Source: Aspidiotus rigidus (Eukaryota; Arthropoda; Insecta; Hemiptera; Diaspididae). Taken from it: DNA of 64,000 nt. The notes beneath the pieces were generated by a model. The model was not told where the DNA came from and did no database searches. It was given only the letters and a program-made list of their open reading frames with translations. A program made the position numbers and the translations under genes. The stretch covers positions 2,108,001 to 2,172,000 of the forward strand of contig JAVHKY010000013.1 of NCBI GenBank assembly GCA_035079385.1. The letters run 5' to 3'. Of the stretch, positions 23,301 through 35,375 are shown piece by piece (the stretch's first letter is position 1; the number at the start of each line of letters is the position of its first letter).

Positions 23301-25180
23301 ATGAGAATTGATTTTACAAGTATAACCTCTCAAGGTCAAAAACGCCCCCCCCCCCTGGTGGATTCTAAATTCGTAAGTATTAAGCTGATGAAACTAAAAA
23401 AAATTCACTCTTTTACTGCAGAATTATTTATATTTAATCAAATTTATGTAATATAATAGATATTTACTAGGAATAGGAACTACAACTATCGGTACATTGT
23501 ATAGTCAGTAAAATTAGGCGAATGTTTCAAAGTCCATTTTATTGTATTGGTCGATGAACAGTGCGGTCATAACTCGCCTGAAAAATAGTAAAAAAAACAA
23601 ACAAATTCTACGCGTAAGTATGAGATTGATAATTTTCCAATGAAGGTGGACATAGTTGTCACCTATCAAGATGATTTTACAATGGGTTAGCCAGAAAAAT
23701 ATAAATTTTTGTGTCACATTACTGCAAAACAATGATTATGAATTTTGGGTTATTTGAGGTTTATGAACACATTCTTGAATCGTTAATCTACTTATGTGTA
23801 GACATTGAAATATCTTCAGGAAAATGTTCAAAGTTTAACTCTGTTTCTGTACGTAGGTACTTACCTTCTCAATTATTGTTTGGATTATCCTGAAACCGGA
23901 CATGTCTTCTACATTTCAAAGCTGAAACCGGACATGTCTTCTACATTTTGAATCTGGCAAGTATAAACAATAATTAGGTCATTTGTGTATCTTTCTGTTC
24001 TCTCATTCTGCACAGATTAAAATTATACTCATAAAAAACTCTGGTTAGGTCGATAATATACATATATTACCTATATGTAAGAATCTGCTGATTGTTTAGG
24101 TATTAACGCATTCCGTTTTGCCGATCATAACACAAATAGAGAAGTCAACTGACATTCGGCTATCATTTTGATTTTCTTTATAAGAACTTGAACTACGTAT
24201 ACTTTATCTGCGAGTGCCAGCGTGCAAGAATATGCAAGCATATTTTTACATCTGTAGCGTAATACAGCTCACAAAATGCAACAATACTTCTGAGATTGCA
24301 GTGAGAACACTGAATCAACAAAAAGTTCGCAGTTTCGATTGTGCGTTATTGTAATGTTGTAGCTTGGAAGGTGATATCATCAACCATTCTTACTACCCAA
24401 TATAATAACGTCGCGTCGGCCGAACCTCTCTGCGAGTAGCGCAGTTACCTAGATTGCGGGGTGACGGAATCTTACATATTATATTAACTCAGGGTTCGAT
24501 GTAAATCTTATTTAGGCGCTGAAAAAATTCATTTGGATCTAATAAAACCCTTGTATAAGACACGACGTAACTCATACGGGCATTTCATTTTTTAAGTGTA
24601 AGTTGAGGGCTATTTTTCTTTTCTATTCACTATATCGGAGGAGAACTTTCGCAGCTGCTTATTGGAGTATACATCTCAGACTTTGTGGTGTGTTCCTTTC
24701 TAGATAGTGAAACTAAAACGAGAGACTTATGGGACTTCATTTTGTATGGGATCGGCTCTGCAGCTTATGGCTACACTTACATTTTTTTTTTTGTGGGTTG
24801 ATATAACGTAATTCTAGACCAAAAATACAGAAGATGAAGATGAATGTAGCCATCTTCTGGAAACTTAATCCTATGGGTACGAGTTGGAGTCCCATAATAT
24901 CTCCCATTATAATGTCTTGTCCCGATTTCTTCCACATCATTTTAATGCTTTTTGAAATTCCTCATTATTGTCATTACGTTTTCTTTATGCTTGAAAAAGA
25001 GAATTACTATGTGAATTATATATATTGGTTCTCTTTTTCTAACGGTTTATCTATTTTTTCCGTGCTTTCGCTTTCAGGTTGTAATACCAATGGCTTGCAA
25101 AAACATCATGTTATACAGAAATTGAAAATAAATAAATAATTAATGTAGGTTTTTAGATACATAAAAATATATTTATTACC

Positions 25181-25280
25181 ATGAATTTCGAAGAAGACCG
25201 TGGCATATGTTCAGTTGCAAATCGATTTTGAGGGCGCGAGTCCAAGGAACAACATCGAGAACATTGAAAAGAATTATCAG
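25181..25280 (+). pseudogene. Fossil MNFEED frame, unit 4 (frameshifted)
   Basis: It begins ATGAATTTCGAAGAAGACCG. Relative to the intact copies a few bases are lost after the GGC codon, so the frame meets TGA after 16 codons. Confidence 0.45.
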
Positions 25281-26787
25281 TAGGTACCTACCTAATTTTT
25301 GATTGATAAAAATATAAATGCAAATTTCATTTTTTTTTTTTTTAGTGATTTCTTTATGAGTGATTCGTAGTAATTTATGTTCCTCTTATCAAAAGTGATA
25401 CGGCCGGATTGCCGATATTTTGTCGACGCCTATATACTTAGTTTGTAAATTTTTTTTTTTTTTTTTCGTGTTTGGGATGTTTCTGGAACGATTACACGGT
25501 TGGTGGTACATAGATGTCAATCTCAGGCACGTAAAAATAACGATATTCGGTCGGCGCGTGCCAAATTGGTATTGATTACTTACTTATCAAATTTTTGGAG
25601 ATGTAGATCTCTTTCCCGAGTACATTCCCGGCTTGGATCGTATCAAACGTTTTCAAATGAGGTTTCGGGTCAATACGGTGGTCTATTACCATGAGGACTC
25701 TAATTATATAAACAAGTAGCGAATACTAACACGAGATTGTAATCTTCGGTGATGCACTTCTCTGATCAGAAAAATTTGATCGAGCACCAAATAACATCAA
25801 ATTTATTTTATTAAGCGAGTACGTAATGCATTTTCCATCAAGCTGAAGACAATCTCGTCGAATTATATGCGTTCCTTATTCCTTCAAATAAACGTAGGTC
25901 GTCGGAGTAATTGTTGAGCTCTTGCTTTAGCATGAGATCGAATAACTGAGGCGGGAGGATTGTATTGTGGATCTTCTTCCTCCAGTTACTTTATTTTAGG
26001 TGAATAATTCATTTGTGACGGCGTTCCATCTCAATCTGGATTTCGACGGTCGAGAATAGGAGTGCATCTAGGGAACTTTATATTTTCTTCAATAATTTAC
26101 ATCTAGCACCAATACAATAGTTTTAGTTGGTCCCTCCCAGGTTTTTATTTTTTATTTGCGTCTAGTTATTCCCCTTTTTTCAGCTTCTAGGTGACTGGAT
26201 TTACATATCCATTATCTATCTATATTACATCGATAAACAAGGTGAGTTCTTTGTACAACGAAACTTCGCTCTCTATAAGACACACATCTCATCTCTATTA
26301 CATCTAGCGTCAGAACAGGCCAGGAGCCTGCCCTAAATGAACTCACTTAACTGAAATATTGTCTCCGTATGCTCTCCTCTCATACAGAGCTAGTCGTATG
26401 TCCGAATTGTGACTTCTTCGGGGCGAGCACTTGCGCTTTACGGGGACAATATAACGGTAAGCGATAAAATTTAGCGATATGGCTGTCCCGCCTTTATTTA
26501 CCCGACGTCGCCAAATTATAAATATACTAAAGGGAAAGATGACGTGAGGATTATGCGCTGAGGTTGTCAAAATGCCACCCTGTATGTTGGCGACATCACA
26601 ATAGCTCGGGGTCGAAATATTTTCAATTCTCCTTTCAGATGGCTTAAAGATCAAATTTCTTGAAATGTGAATTTCGCCACGTTCAAATTTTGTGCGTTCA
26701 TTTTTCAGCAATCACTATTTTCTGTCGGTCAATTTTCGGTGTTTATTTTTCTGTCGGTCAAATTTCGCTCGGACAAATTTCATAGAC

Positions 26788-27156
26788 TCATATTTTCAAT
26801 TCCCCTTTCAGATAGCTTAAAGACGAAGCGATAGTTTTGTAGTTAACTATAAATAATGCACCACAGTGCAGTGTACGTGTTTTTCTGTACTAGATTTATG
26901 GAATCGTCTCAGAGATTATAAATTAGTCAAAACATTTTAAAAACCTCAACTTGAACATACGTCAAAAGATATGTACTCACCCTCCATTTACTACAGGCTG
27001 CGGTGGTGGAGGGGGAGGGGGAGGTGGAGGTGGTGCTGCAGCTGGAGGTGGAGGCGTTGGATTCGGGTCTGGATCCGGTTCTGCTTGAATCTTGCTGGTC
27101 ACTATAGTAATCAAGAATATCAGAAAACAGTGCTTGAGAGAATTTCTGCTAAACAT
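26788..27156 (-). CDS. Secreted proline-rich peptide, paralog 4 (two exons)
   Basis: Exon 1 is 27,156-26,981 and exon 2 is 26,884-26,788, with a 96-bp phase-2 intron. The signal peptide starts MFSRNSLKHC and ends TSKIQA; the mature part starts EPDPDPNPTP, then proline and alanine runs to QPVVNGG. Exon 2 begins KTRTLHCGALFIVNYK like paralogs 2 and 3, but a deletion shifts the downstream frame so that it runs 31 residues to TGA. The total is about 90 residues. Conservation of the splice sites and of the first 16 exon-2 residues supports a translated gene; whether this copy is still active is unknown. Confidence 0.7.
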
Positions 27157-27286
27157 TTTCCTAAAACGGAAAATTTCTTAACGACTTAGATTGAAAATTT
27201 TGTATCGCAAGAAGGTTATGATGAAGATATTAACAAATTTTAGAACACGAACTACGCAAATGATAAAGAGGAGTGTAGCTCGCAAT

Positions 27287-27296
27287 CCTTTTTATA
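27287..27296 (-). promoter_or_regulatory. TATA box of proline-rich paralog 4
   Basis: TATAAAAAGG on the minus strand, about 130 bp upstream of the ATG at 27,156, in the context shared with paralogs 2 and 3. Confidence 0.55.
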
Positions 27297-28229
27297 ATCG
27301 AAAAATTGGAAAAAATATCCATTCAATTCAAAAAAAAAAAAAACGAATGAAGACTGTAGACAAGTGTTTATCTACGTGAAAAATAGATTTTTATTGTTTC
27401 TCTTTAGTACGTGTTTGAAAATATTGTTTTAGGTTTACATAAGCCTAGAGGGTATGTTACTCAAGGAATCATTGCAAATATTTTTTTCATTCTCTTCACG
27501 CGTTGACGCTCTCAGTGTGAAAGAACGAATAAAAAAAGAAACAGCTTGCTTTCGACTACTCTGTATTACGAGGCACGTGAGAGGATTGGGAAAATGTAAA
27601 GATGTTTCAGCACATTAAGTGATGTGTAGTACAATCTTCCTAAAGTAAAAATAATCTTACTTTTATTTCTTCAATACAAAAAATACCTCTGAGCGAATCT
27701 CATTACGAGTAAATACCATTTTGATAATATGAATTGAGCGTGACGATGGACGAATAACCGGGATCCTTACATTTTCCAAAATCCTGAATGAACAAATTTA
27801 CGAGTATATCTTGTTTTATAAGTTTTTTCATGTAACCCTCGTTCAAGTTAGTCGTCCCCCCACGAATTCTATCCTCCAAATACCGAATATATAACTTAGC
27901 TCGAGAACCGAATTTCGAATGTCACTTTAAACCTAACCTTGACCTAGTAAAAGATGAGGGAAAACGATAACCCGTGAGTTATATTTAATAGCACATCAGA
28001 AGGGGAACTTGAATAAATTTAGACCATTAAGCATTATAAATCAGGAGATGAACTTGGAACGATTCTCGCATTCCAGCTATGTCACTCTACTTCAGCAATG
28101 GAATCAAAATATCAGATTACATACGTAATGCCCTCAAGGTGTCACATCCAGGGGTGTTGTGAAGCCATTAATGAAGACGATTCTTCGTATTTATCGTTTT
28201 GGAGGGAAGGGGGATTTGTCCGTTTTTTT

Positions 28230-28650
28230 TTTTTTTCAATTAGAAGAGATAAAAATTATATTCCATAAAACGGGTTTCCTCTCACCAAATGAACTACAGA
28301 CTTTTATTGCCGCATTTTTCAAAAATCCATACAATTACGACTTCTTGGTACATTTCGACGCAACCGAGTACCTACGTCACCTTCTTCTACTTGTATTTCA
28401 TTCCCTGAAGATGACGTACTCGGATTTGAGGGTGCAGTAAAGGCATGAAACATGTCAAATATTTGTAATATAAATTACTGCGATAATCACGTATAAGAAT
28501 CACATAAAAGTGAAATTTGTCGACACATCTTCCATCGGTTAAGCGGATGATTAAATTTCGCAGGGTCTCGAGCTCATAACATACCCTCGTAACGTGTACG
28601 ATGAGAACAAAGACCGAAGTTTTAAGATGTCGAGGTTAGTTATGCGCCGG
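28230..28650. other. Intergenic, nothing recognised
   Basis: Sequence just outside unit 4. A 93-codon open stretch (28,159-28,440) runs into the unit edge and has no domain. Confidence 0.4.
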
Positions 28651-29170
28651 TGTACTATTTTTGTGTGGCCTTTCTTAGGCGAGGAAGAATGACTTCTACG
28701 AGTGAAAGGTAGTGATTTTTACAGTCTAGGGGATAGGTAGTGAGAAATAACGGCTTTTTACCGAACAGTGAAGCGAGTGTGTTTGTCTTCGTTCGCCCGT
28801 TCGAAGTCATGAGCGGCCTACGTTTATCGTTGTATCGAGATAGAAACTTCCACTCTCGCTTTCGTTTCTGCGTCGCCTTCAATCCAGTTTCTACTACCCT
28901 ACCTCTCCGCGCCTCATTCCTTTTCCTTCCGTCGATTTTCTCCTGTCTTACTTACCCTTCTCCTGTTAGGTATCTCGATAGTGCGATAAATTTGGCTGAC
29001 AAGAGGGAGAAAAATTGTTTGCGCTCGCCTCAACGATGAGCTTGGCTCGTCGTTTCGGCGGGAGTTCGTTTTTCCCTTCGACGGACGACGGGCGTTTCGA
29101 CGATAATATATCGGATCTAAAAAACGTGGCCGCCGAGGCCTGGGTGAATTGAACGGACTCGCCGGAAATT
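28650..29170. promoter_or_regulatory. CpG-rich island, possible promoter or untranslated exon
   Basis: CG dinucleotides are frequent here (for example CGTCGTTTCGGCGGGAG, GACGGACGACGGGCG), unlike the AT-rich surroundings. Open stretches of 75-99 codons overlap on both strands and have no recognisable domain. It could be a promoter or 5' UTR of a gene whose other exons I cannot identify. Confidence 0.3.
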
Positions 29171-29432
29171 TTAATATGGATTCGAATAGCACATAAAGTT
29201 TATACATATTTTCGAATGTTTATTTTATCGAAATCGGCGTGCTTTAAATTCGGATCTGGGATCCCTAAATTTTCGGACAATTTGAAACGGTGATCGTTTT
29301 CTGGACTGCTACCGATTTAGCCTTCCCAATTTCGCGTTTCAGACTGCATCGCAATTTCGTGCTTCCGATGCAGTATAATTTTTTTATTCCGGTATCGAGA
29401 GAATCACATTTCGAGCCAGCCGCTCTCAGAAC

Positions 29433-30342
29433 AACGTGGGTCAACGAGTGAAATTATTCGAAATTTATCTGAGTAGCGAGCACGTTCAACCTGCTTTTCC
29501 ATCCAAATCGAACCAAGGATCCGTGACGAGTATCCGATCGCGACCGATAGCTGTACCATCGAAAATTCAAGTTTGCTATCTTGCACTTATTATTTATTCT
29601 TACCGACTGTATACTACAACTCGACTGAATGGACGAATTTTTATCCATTCTAGTCGATTGTAAGTTAGTTTACGTTGAATAAATCGTGTATATAAAATGA
29701 CTCTCGTCAGGTATCGGCTCCTTTCTTCCGATTAGCAGATTTTTCGATCGTAGGTCTAGCTAGACGCTGATTAGCGTCTCAATACGTGATTCGAACGTCG
29801 TTCAAGCAGTCTGACGAATAAGTTGTACGTCTCCCCCCTTTCGACCTTTGTTTTTTCTAAATTTCTAAGTAATCAATCGGCCTAGAGAAGAAGACTATGG
29901 GACTACTTAGAAATTTAGAAAAAACAAAGGTCGAAAGGGGGGAGACGTACAACTTATTCGTCAGACTGCTTGAACGACGTTCGAATCACGTATTGAGACG
30001 CTAATCAGCGTCTAGCTAGACCTACGATCGAAAAATCTGCTAATCGGAAGAAAGGAGCCGATACCTGACGAGAGTCATTTTATATACACGATTTATTCAA
30101 CGTAAACTAACTTACAATCGACTAGAATGGATAAAAATTCGTCCATTCAGTCGAGTTGTAGTATACAGTCGGTAAGAATAAATAATAAGTGCAAGATAGC
30201 AAACTTGAATTTTCGATGGTACAGCTATCGGTCGCGATCGGATACTCGTCACGGATCCTTGGTTCGATTTGGATGGAAAAGCAGGTTGAACGTGCTCGCT
30301 ACTCAGATAAATTTCGAATAATTTCACTCGTTGACCCACGTT
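29433..30342. repeat. Large inverted repeat, two 439-bp arms
   Basis: Arm 29,433-29,871 is repeated inverted at 29,904-30,342 with no difference that I can find, around a 32-bp spacer. Translations of the two arms are identical, which supports near-perfect identity. The arms contain a smaller palindrome GACGCTGATTAGCGTC (29,772-29,787 and its mate). There is no transposon-like end motif. It may be a recent foldback duplication or an assembly or library artefact. Confidence 0.9.
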
Positions 30343-30409
30343 CAAACAGGACTGCAAATGTAAACTCTTTCAGAATTTGATTTGAAAAAAAAAAACAAAA
30401 AAACTTGGT

Positions 30410-30485
30410 GATAATGACGGTCACGAGCAGCCGTCTCATGACGTGACGTCATGGACCCCCGTCATTGTGACGTGACGGTCACATT
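30410..30485. promoter_or_regulatory. Cluster of TGACG / CRE-like palindromes
   Basis: Within 76 bp there are several TGACG or CGTCA motifs, including the perfect CRE core TGACGTCA and GTGACGGTCAC. CREB/ATF-type bZIP proteins bind TGACGTCA; a role here is inferred. No neighbouring gene start was identified. Confidence 0.35.
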
Positions 30486-30957
30486 TTGTCGTGACCAATA
30501 GCCGTTGACAACTCTGCAGCAACGACATGGAAGTTTCCGGTATTGTTCGTATAGCGTATTTGTCTGCAGTCACACCTATGCATCTTTCACTCACATTCAT
30601 ATCGCGTTATCACAAATAACACAGTCTATTGAAGATAGGGTTGTTTGTATTATTTTGATCTACAATGAAAAAGAGTGGTATTTTTGAACTCTATGGTTGA
30701 TTCTACACTGAATTGAGATGGAACTTGGAAATTAAGCCAATAGCCAATCATGAAAAGCTTCAAGCAGTTAATGGAATGACAAAAAGCCGTTTCGAAAGCC
30801 AATCAAAATCAGCCTAACGGCTCACAAGCTTAAGCCGAAGTTCAAGCCAATGACGAACGGCTTGTGATCCTTGCCTATAGAAAAGTATGTGAAGTGCTTA
30901 AAGGGTATAGCATAGCCATTGACTATATATTACTTCGTAACCCAGACGTACAGTCCT

Positions 30958-31144
30958 ATTGTTATAAACGGTGTCGTTTTCTTGGATTACGTTGGATACG
31001 AATAACAGATCGCGCCAGATGTCAAGACGTAGGTGTAACAGAGAGGGAACGATGTTCAGCGATGTTTTTTCTCTTTTACTCTACTGGTTAACACGCAGCG
31101 CACTCACGTTGTCGTTTCCAGCAAAACGACACCGTTCATAACCC
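30958..31144. mobile_element. Small MITE with ACGGTGTCGTTTT ends
   Basis: GTTATAAACGGTGTCGTTTT at the left (from about 30,960) is matched inverted by AAAACGACACCGTTCATAAC at the right (to about 31,141), 19 of 20 positions, and pairing continues for a few bases inwards. It is about 185 bp, non-coding, with no clear target duplication. Confidence 0.65.
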
Positions 31145-31980
31145 TCGTTTTGTTTTTTTTTATTCTTGTGTGTTTCGTACACCCGTAGTCAAAGCTGCTA
31201 TACTTTAATATTCGTAGAAAGGATGATAAATGATAACGACAAACTATTTTTCGTAAGTTTGGAAAGAAGTAGAGCTTTCAACCAGCGACGACGATACCCT
31301 CCTCTAGAACTAGCGTTTCTCATAGCCTGAGTATCTCTAAAAGTGACACCGAACTGGACTTGTGGTCTAGCCTCGGGGTATCCCCTCCCTCTGATGAGTA
31401 CTCACGCTTTCCGACTGAGCTGGCTCTGGGTCCTATCCGGACGGATAGGCTGGGATCAGAGTCTTGAGTATTCTTTGGAGTGGTCGTGGGTAGTCTGATG
31501 GCTATACTATGTGAAAGCTTCACCGGAATAAGCAAGATCATTTGATTTAGCTTGCTGTCTCGATAGGTTACGTTACATGAATTAAGTATAGTTTATGTGG
31601 GTAGCAGGACAAGGCTCTACTCCTCTCCCTCTTGTTACATCACAGTAGCTTGTTTGGAGGCTTGACAAGCAGCATCGTGTTCGAAGAGGTGAATGAGCCC
31701 GGGGATTCAAATGAAAATTATTTAGGTATTAAGTAGTCTGAAGTGAGGAGTGTGATGAGGTTGTATAATTGGGTTCGAGTTATATGGGTCTGTATGTAAT
31801 TATAATGCCTATAACAACATTCGACAAAAATACAACAAACCGCCTATCGGAGTTATAGGAGAGAAATTTTCTTAAATTAAGTATATCTCAAGAACTACTC
31901 ATCCAATATTTTTTTAATCGAATAATATTATAATGTAAATCAGAGATATTTATTATTTACGTATGTAAGGTATCAGGAAT
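31145..31980. other. Intergenic with GC-richer patch
   Basis: At 31,340-31,560 the sequence becomes GC-richer and contains a small stem CCTATCCGGACGGATAGG (31,432-31,449). No gene or known repeat is recognised. Confidence 0.35.
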
Positions 31981-32189
31981 AAAAACTACTTCAATACAAG
32001 CCATTGGACGAATGTCTCTGAGTCAATTTTATTGTAGGTATCGGTCCATATTTGTCTATTTGTCTCGATCTCTGAAGAATTTTAAAAAAATAATAATAAT
32101 GAGTGCTGTTGTGTACTGCCGATAAAAATAAAATACTGTAAAACTATATGATTATATTTTTTAAACTAAGTACATCCTTATGAACCATG

Positions 32190-32970
32190 TCGATCCGTCA
32201 ATTTGACGTCGATTTCCGGTCGACAGCCAAGCTTCTACCAATTTGATCGAGAATTTACTTCTTGGTAGAAATTGCGTTGATAATTATACTATTAAAATAT
32301 CAGATCGATTTTGGGTCGACTTCTCTAAATTTTTCATCAACTCAAAATCGACGTCGATCTGGAGTCGATTTATATGCAACCCTTTGAAGCTTTCTGTGTG
32401 TTTGGTGACTTCGACTATGCGCAAACAGAATGCGGAGTTATAACTATTCAACGAGAGCCATCAGGCTTGACCAGGGCAACCTTGGTTGAATCGAAGCAAT
32501 ATCAACGTCGATTTTCAGTCGTCATTAAAATCTGGTACCAAACGTCAACTCATTTTTGACCTCGCGATTCCTGTCAAATTTCCCTCTTGAAATTGACAGA
32601 ATATCGACGTCAATTGGACGCTATTAAGCAAAACTCGACCAAGCTACATGATAACAATCTGGAGAACTGCAGAAATGTTCATCATTTACTATAAGCGGAG
32701 ATTCTCCTTTTCCTCAGATCGTTATCATGTCGCTTGGTCGAGTTTTGCTTAAAGGCGTCCAATTCTCAATCGACATCAATCTACAATACCAAGACTCGTC
32801 TAAATTACGACGTTGACGATGAGTTGTTGGAAAAAGGAGCAGTCGATTTCGAGTCGCCTTCCGCACTTATTTTGAGACAATTTGTGGTGGACAGCGAGCG
32901 GGACTAAATGACGGTCAATTTGTAGTCGATTTTTGGTTGGAATAACGAGTCGATCTGAAGTCGAAAGCGT
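32190..32970. repeat. TCGAC/TCGATTT-rich repeat region with hairpin insert
   Basis: GTCGATTT, GACGTCGAT and GAGTCGAT motifs recur every 10-60 bp, like 5,330-5,900. Inside, 32,633-32,751 is an inverted repeat: AAGCAAAACTCGACCAAGC on the left is exactly complementary to GCTTGGTCGAGTTTTGCTT on the right, probably a small MITE. Open stretches of 61-66 codons here are by-products. Confidence 0.55.
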
Positions 32971-33599
32971 TCATCGAGGTAGAACAAGCAAAAAAAATAA
33001 TCGTAGGATTTATGCATAGGTAGTTAAGAGAGATAACGATACTCGTATTGAGAATCATTTTTCGGTTATGGAAGGATATGAATTTTACCCGCTAAGCGGC
33101 TAAGATGATATCACAAAAGAACACAAATTTTTGTATCCTATACTATTTCAAAATAAAATAAAATTATAAATTTGCGTTAGCCTATTTGTTGTTCATGAAT
33201 ATTCTCGAAGCCCTGATTTATATATTATACCAAAAAATTGAAATATCTCTAGAAAATTTTCAAAAGAAAAATTAACTTGGTTCCTGTACCTCTTATTTTG
33301 CTTATCTATCAATCTCGTCTAAAGCTCTTGGTCTGGGTTTCAAATCTGAAAAATATAAATGATAATAATAATCTAGATTCTTCCGTTGTCCATCTCTTCT
33401 TTCTTCAGAAATTGATATTAAATTCATAATGAGATATGCTAAAAGATTAACTTTAAGTTCAATCAATAAAGTGCTTGAGAGTTACAAAACACCATAATCA
33501 TTAGTACTTCCATTTTCACAATGTAATTGAAGATTCTTTTCTTCTTAATTATTTATACAGACTGCCAGAGGAGCTAGGACTCTTCCGACTTACTATTCT

Positions 33600-35050
33600 A
33601 ACAGACAACCTGTTCCATGGGCCCTTATTCTGAAAAATTCGCCGTACGCCATCTGAAGTCCGTCGAAAGTTGACCTATCCTATAGAGGAGTTGGTCTTGG
33701 AAAGACGATTTTCGAGCCATAATATACGAGTATGACAAAAAGGGACTGGGACAAAGTCTGACTTTTTATCCATATATGATAGGAAAGATCTCAGAAAAAT
33801 GTAGACTCTTTCAGACTTTAATCATGAATTCGATTCCCAATACCAAAACCAACTTGATCCATAGAGCAGGTTCCCGTTGTTCCTAGTTCAACCTCGTCGT
33901 TTTGTTCCTTATTCCAAACAAAGGCTCTAGTCTGATGGAAAAGCAGGCCATTTCTTCCTAGCGGGAAGCCCGCTATCTCTTTTGTTGGAGGGTATCTTAA
34001 GGAAATTCTACGTCCGCGAGCGCGTTCGAGGTTGATGACGTCATCAACCACAAAGAGGGGACTTGGAAAAAGAACGACTTCCTTAACGAAGTTAAACGAG
34101 GAACGCAGGGAGCCTGTTCTATGGGTCGACTTGGTTTTGGTGTGGTTAGGTTGGAACCTTGAAGAATCTCAAGTTTTTCTAAGGCTCTTTCCTATCATTT
34201 AGTCCCGCTTGCACCTTATAATTATTATGGCTCGAAAGTCCAAATTCTTCCAAGTTCCTCTCCTATGATATAGGTCTATTATGGCTCGAAAGTCAAAATT
34301 TCTTCAAGTCCCTTTCCTATCATAGCTCCACAGTTAAAATTTTTCAATGTTCCCATTCTATATATTGGTATTCAAAATTTTTCTGAGTCCCCCTATCATA
34401 TATGAGGAGGTATATGTAAAAAGGGCCTCCGTTCTATAAAAAATATATTTTAACGGAGGCCCTTCTTACATATACGTCCTTAGCTCGTGAGTCGAAATTT
34501 TTCACTTTCTATCATATATTACATCTGTAGACTCAAAATTTTCCTACATTTTTGGTGAAACGGCGCACTTTCGAAACCCCCCCCCCCATTAGACAGGTTT
34601 CCTGTTTTCAACTTTGAATTTATGTGATAGGAGGGGGACTTGGAAGAATTTTGGTCATTCTTGGACTTGGACTATTTTTACCGCTGGAACATGGGGAGGG
34701 GGGATGTTGGACTTGGTCCATTTTTGCCAGTCACCATACGACACACGGTGTACGGCAAATTTTTAAAAAAACCTCACCCCCTTCTATAGAATAGGTTCCC
34801 TGTTGAAAATTTTGATTTCCGAGCTAGAGATTGTCCTATGATGTCACGTCACAAGAACTTATCTATGACGTCATCAGATCGTTCGAAATTCGATGTTAGA
34901 TCTATATATGATGGTAGAGAGCTGTGTATGGTAAGGGAGGGACATGGACAAATTTCAACTGTCGGGCTATATATAATAATTAGAGGGGGACTTGGAAACA
35001 TTTCGACTTTCGAGCTAAATGTAAAAAGAGTTGTATATGATAAGAGCTAA
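33600..35050. repeat. Degenerate copies of the 45-bp repeat family
   Basis: Scattered monomers (GGCTCGAAAGTC, AGGGGGACTTGGAAACATTT) and element ends (AACGAAGTTAAACGAGGAAC at about 34,088; AGCAGGTTCCCGTTGTTCC at about 33,865) occur in both orientations. The region is a mosaic of decayed copies of the element seen at 8,378-9,942. GCGGGAACCCGC-type ends are at about 33,962 and 35,172. No gene. Confidence 0.6.
34405..34480. other. Long hairpin, pre-miRNA-sized
   Basis: Arms 34,405-34,433 and 34,452-34,480 pair over 29 bp with two mismatches around an 18-nt loop; the core GGGCCTCCGTT / AACGGAGGCCC is exact. The size and pairing suit a microRNA precursor, but a tiny inverted-repeat insertion into the surrounding 45-bp monomers is equally possible. 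Confidence 0.4.
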
Positions 35051-35375
35051 CTCTCGATCAGACCTATAGCCGTTTCCCACAGAATTGCGAAGCTTACGGG
35101 TTCCCCGCTGTTTCTTTCCTTTGGAGGAAGAGAGAAGGGGTCCCTAGCAATAGATGCAAGTCCAATGGCAGCGGGGAACCCGCTAACTCTTACGTTTGAC
35201 GGAGACCCTCTATATTTTTATAATTTCACTTATAGACTGCAACACTCGAGCCATGCAGCTCTTCGAAGTGTTAGTAGATTACGAAAGAGAAATTGCTCGC
35301 GATACAAGTAATAAGAAACATCATATCACACGGAAATTGGAAATTGTTTGATACGTAGGTAAAAATATAGTTACC

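Larger units (their letters stand above)
23060..28230. repeat. Segmental duplication unit 4
   Basis: The unit follows units 2 and 3 in block order: LINE tail 23,225-23,300, block 23,300-23,990, block 24,480-25,290 with the MNFEED fossil, 26,520-27,560 with proline-rich paralog 4, then 27,560-28,230. An extra segment at 25,700-26,520 has no counterpart that I see and no gene. About 150 bp were duplicated inside it (26,620 and 26,795, CAATTCTCCTTTCAGATGGC type). Confidence 0.75.

Noticed and set aside
26343..26711. 122-codon minus-strand frame in unit 4
   Set aside because: Homologous sequence in unit 3 (19,600-19,720) does not keep the frame, and no domain is visible.
29404..30380. Frames of 60-81 codons repeated on both strands
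   Set aside because: Their identity arises only from the perfect inverted repeat; no domain or start context.
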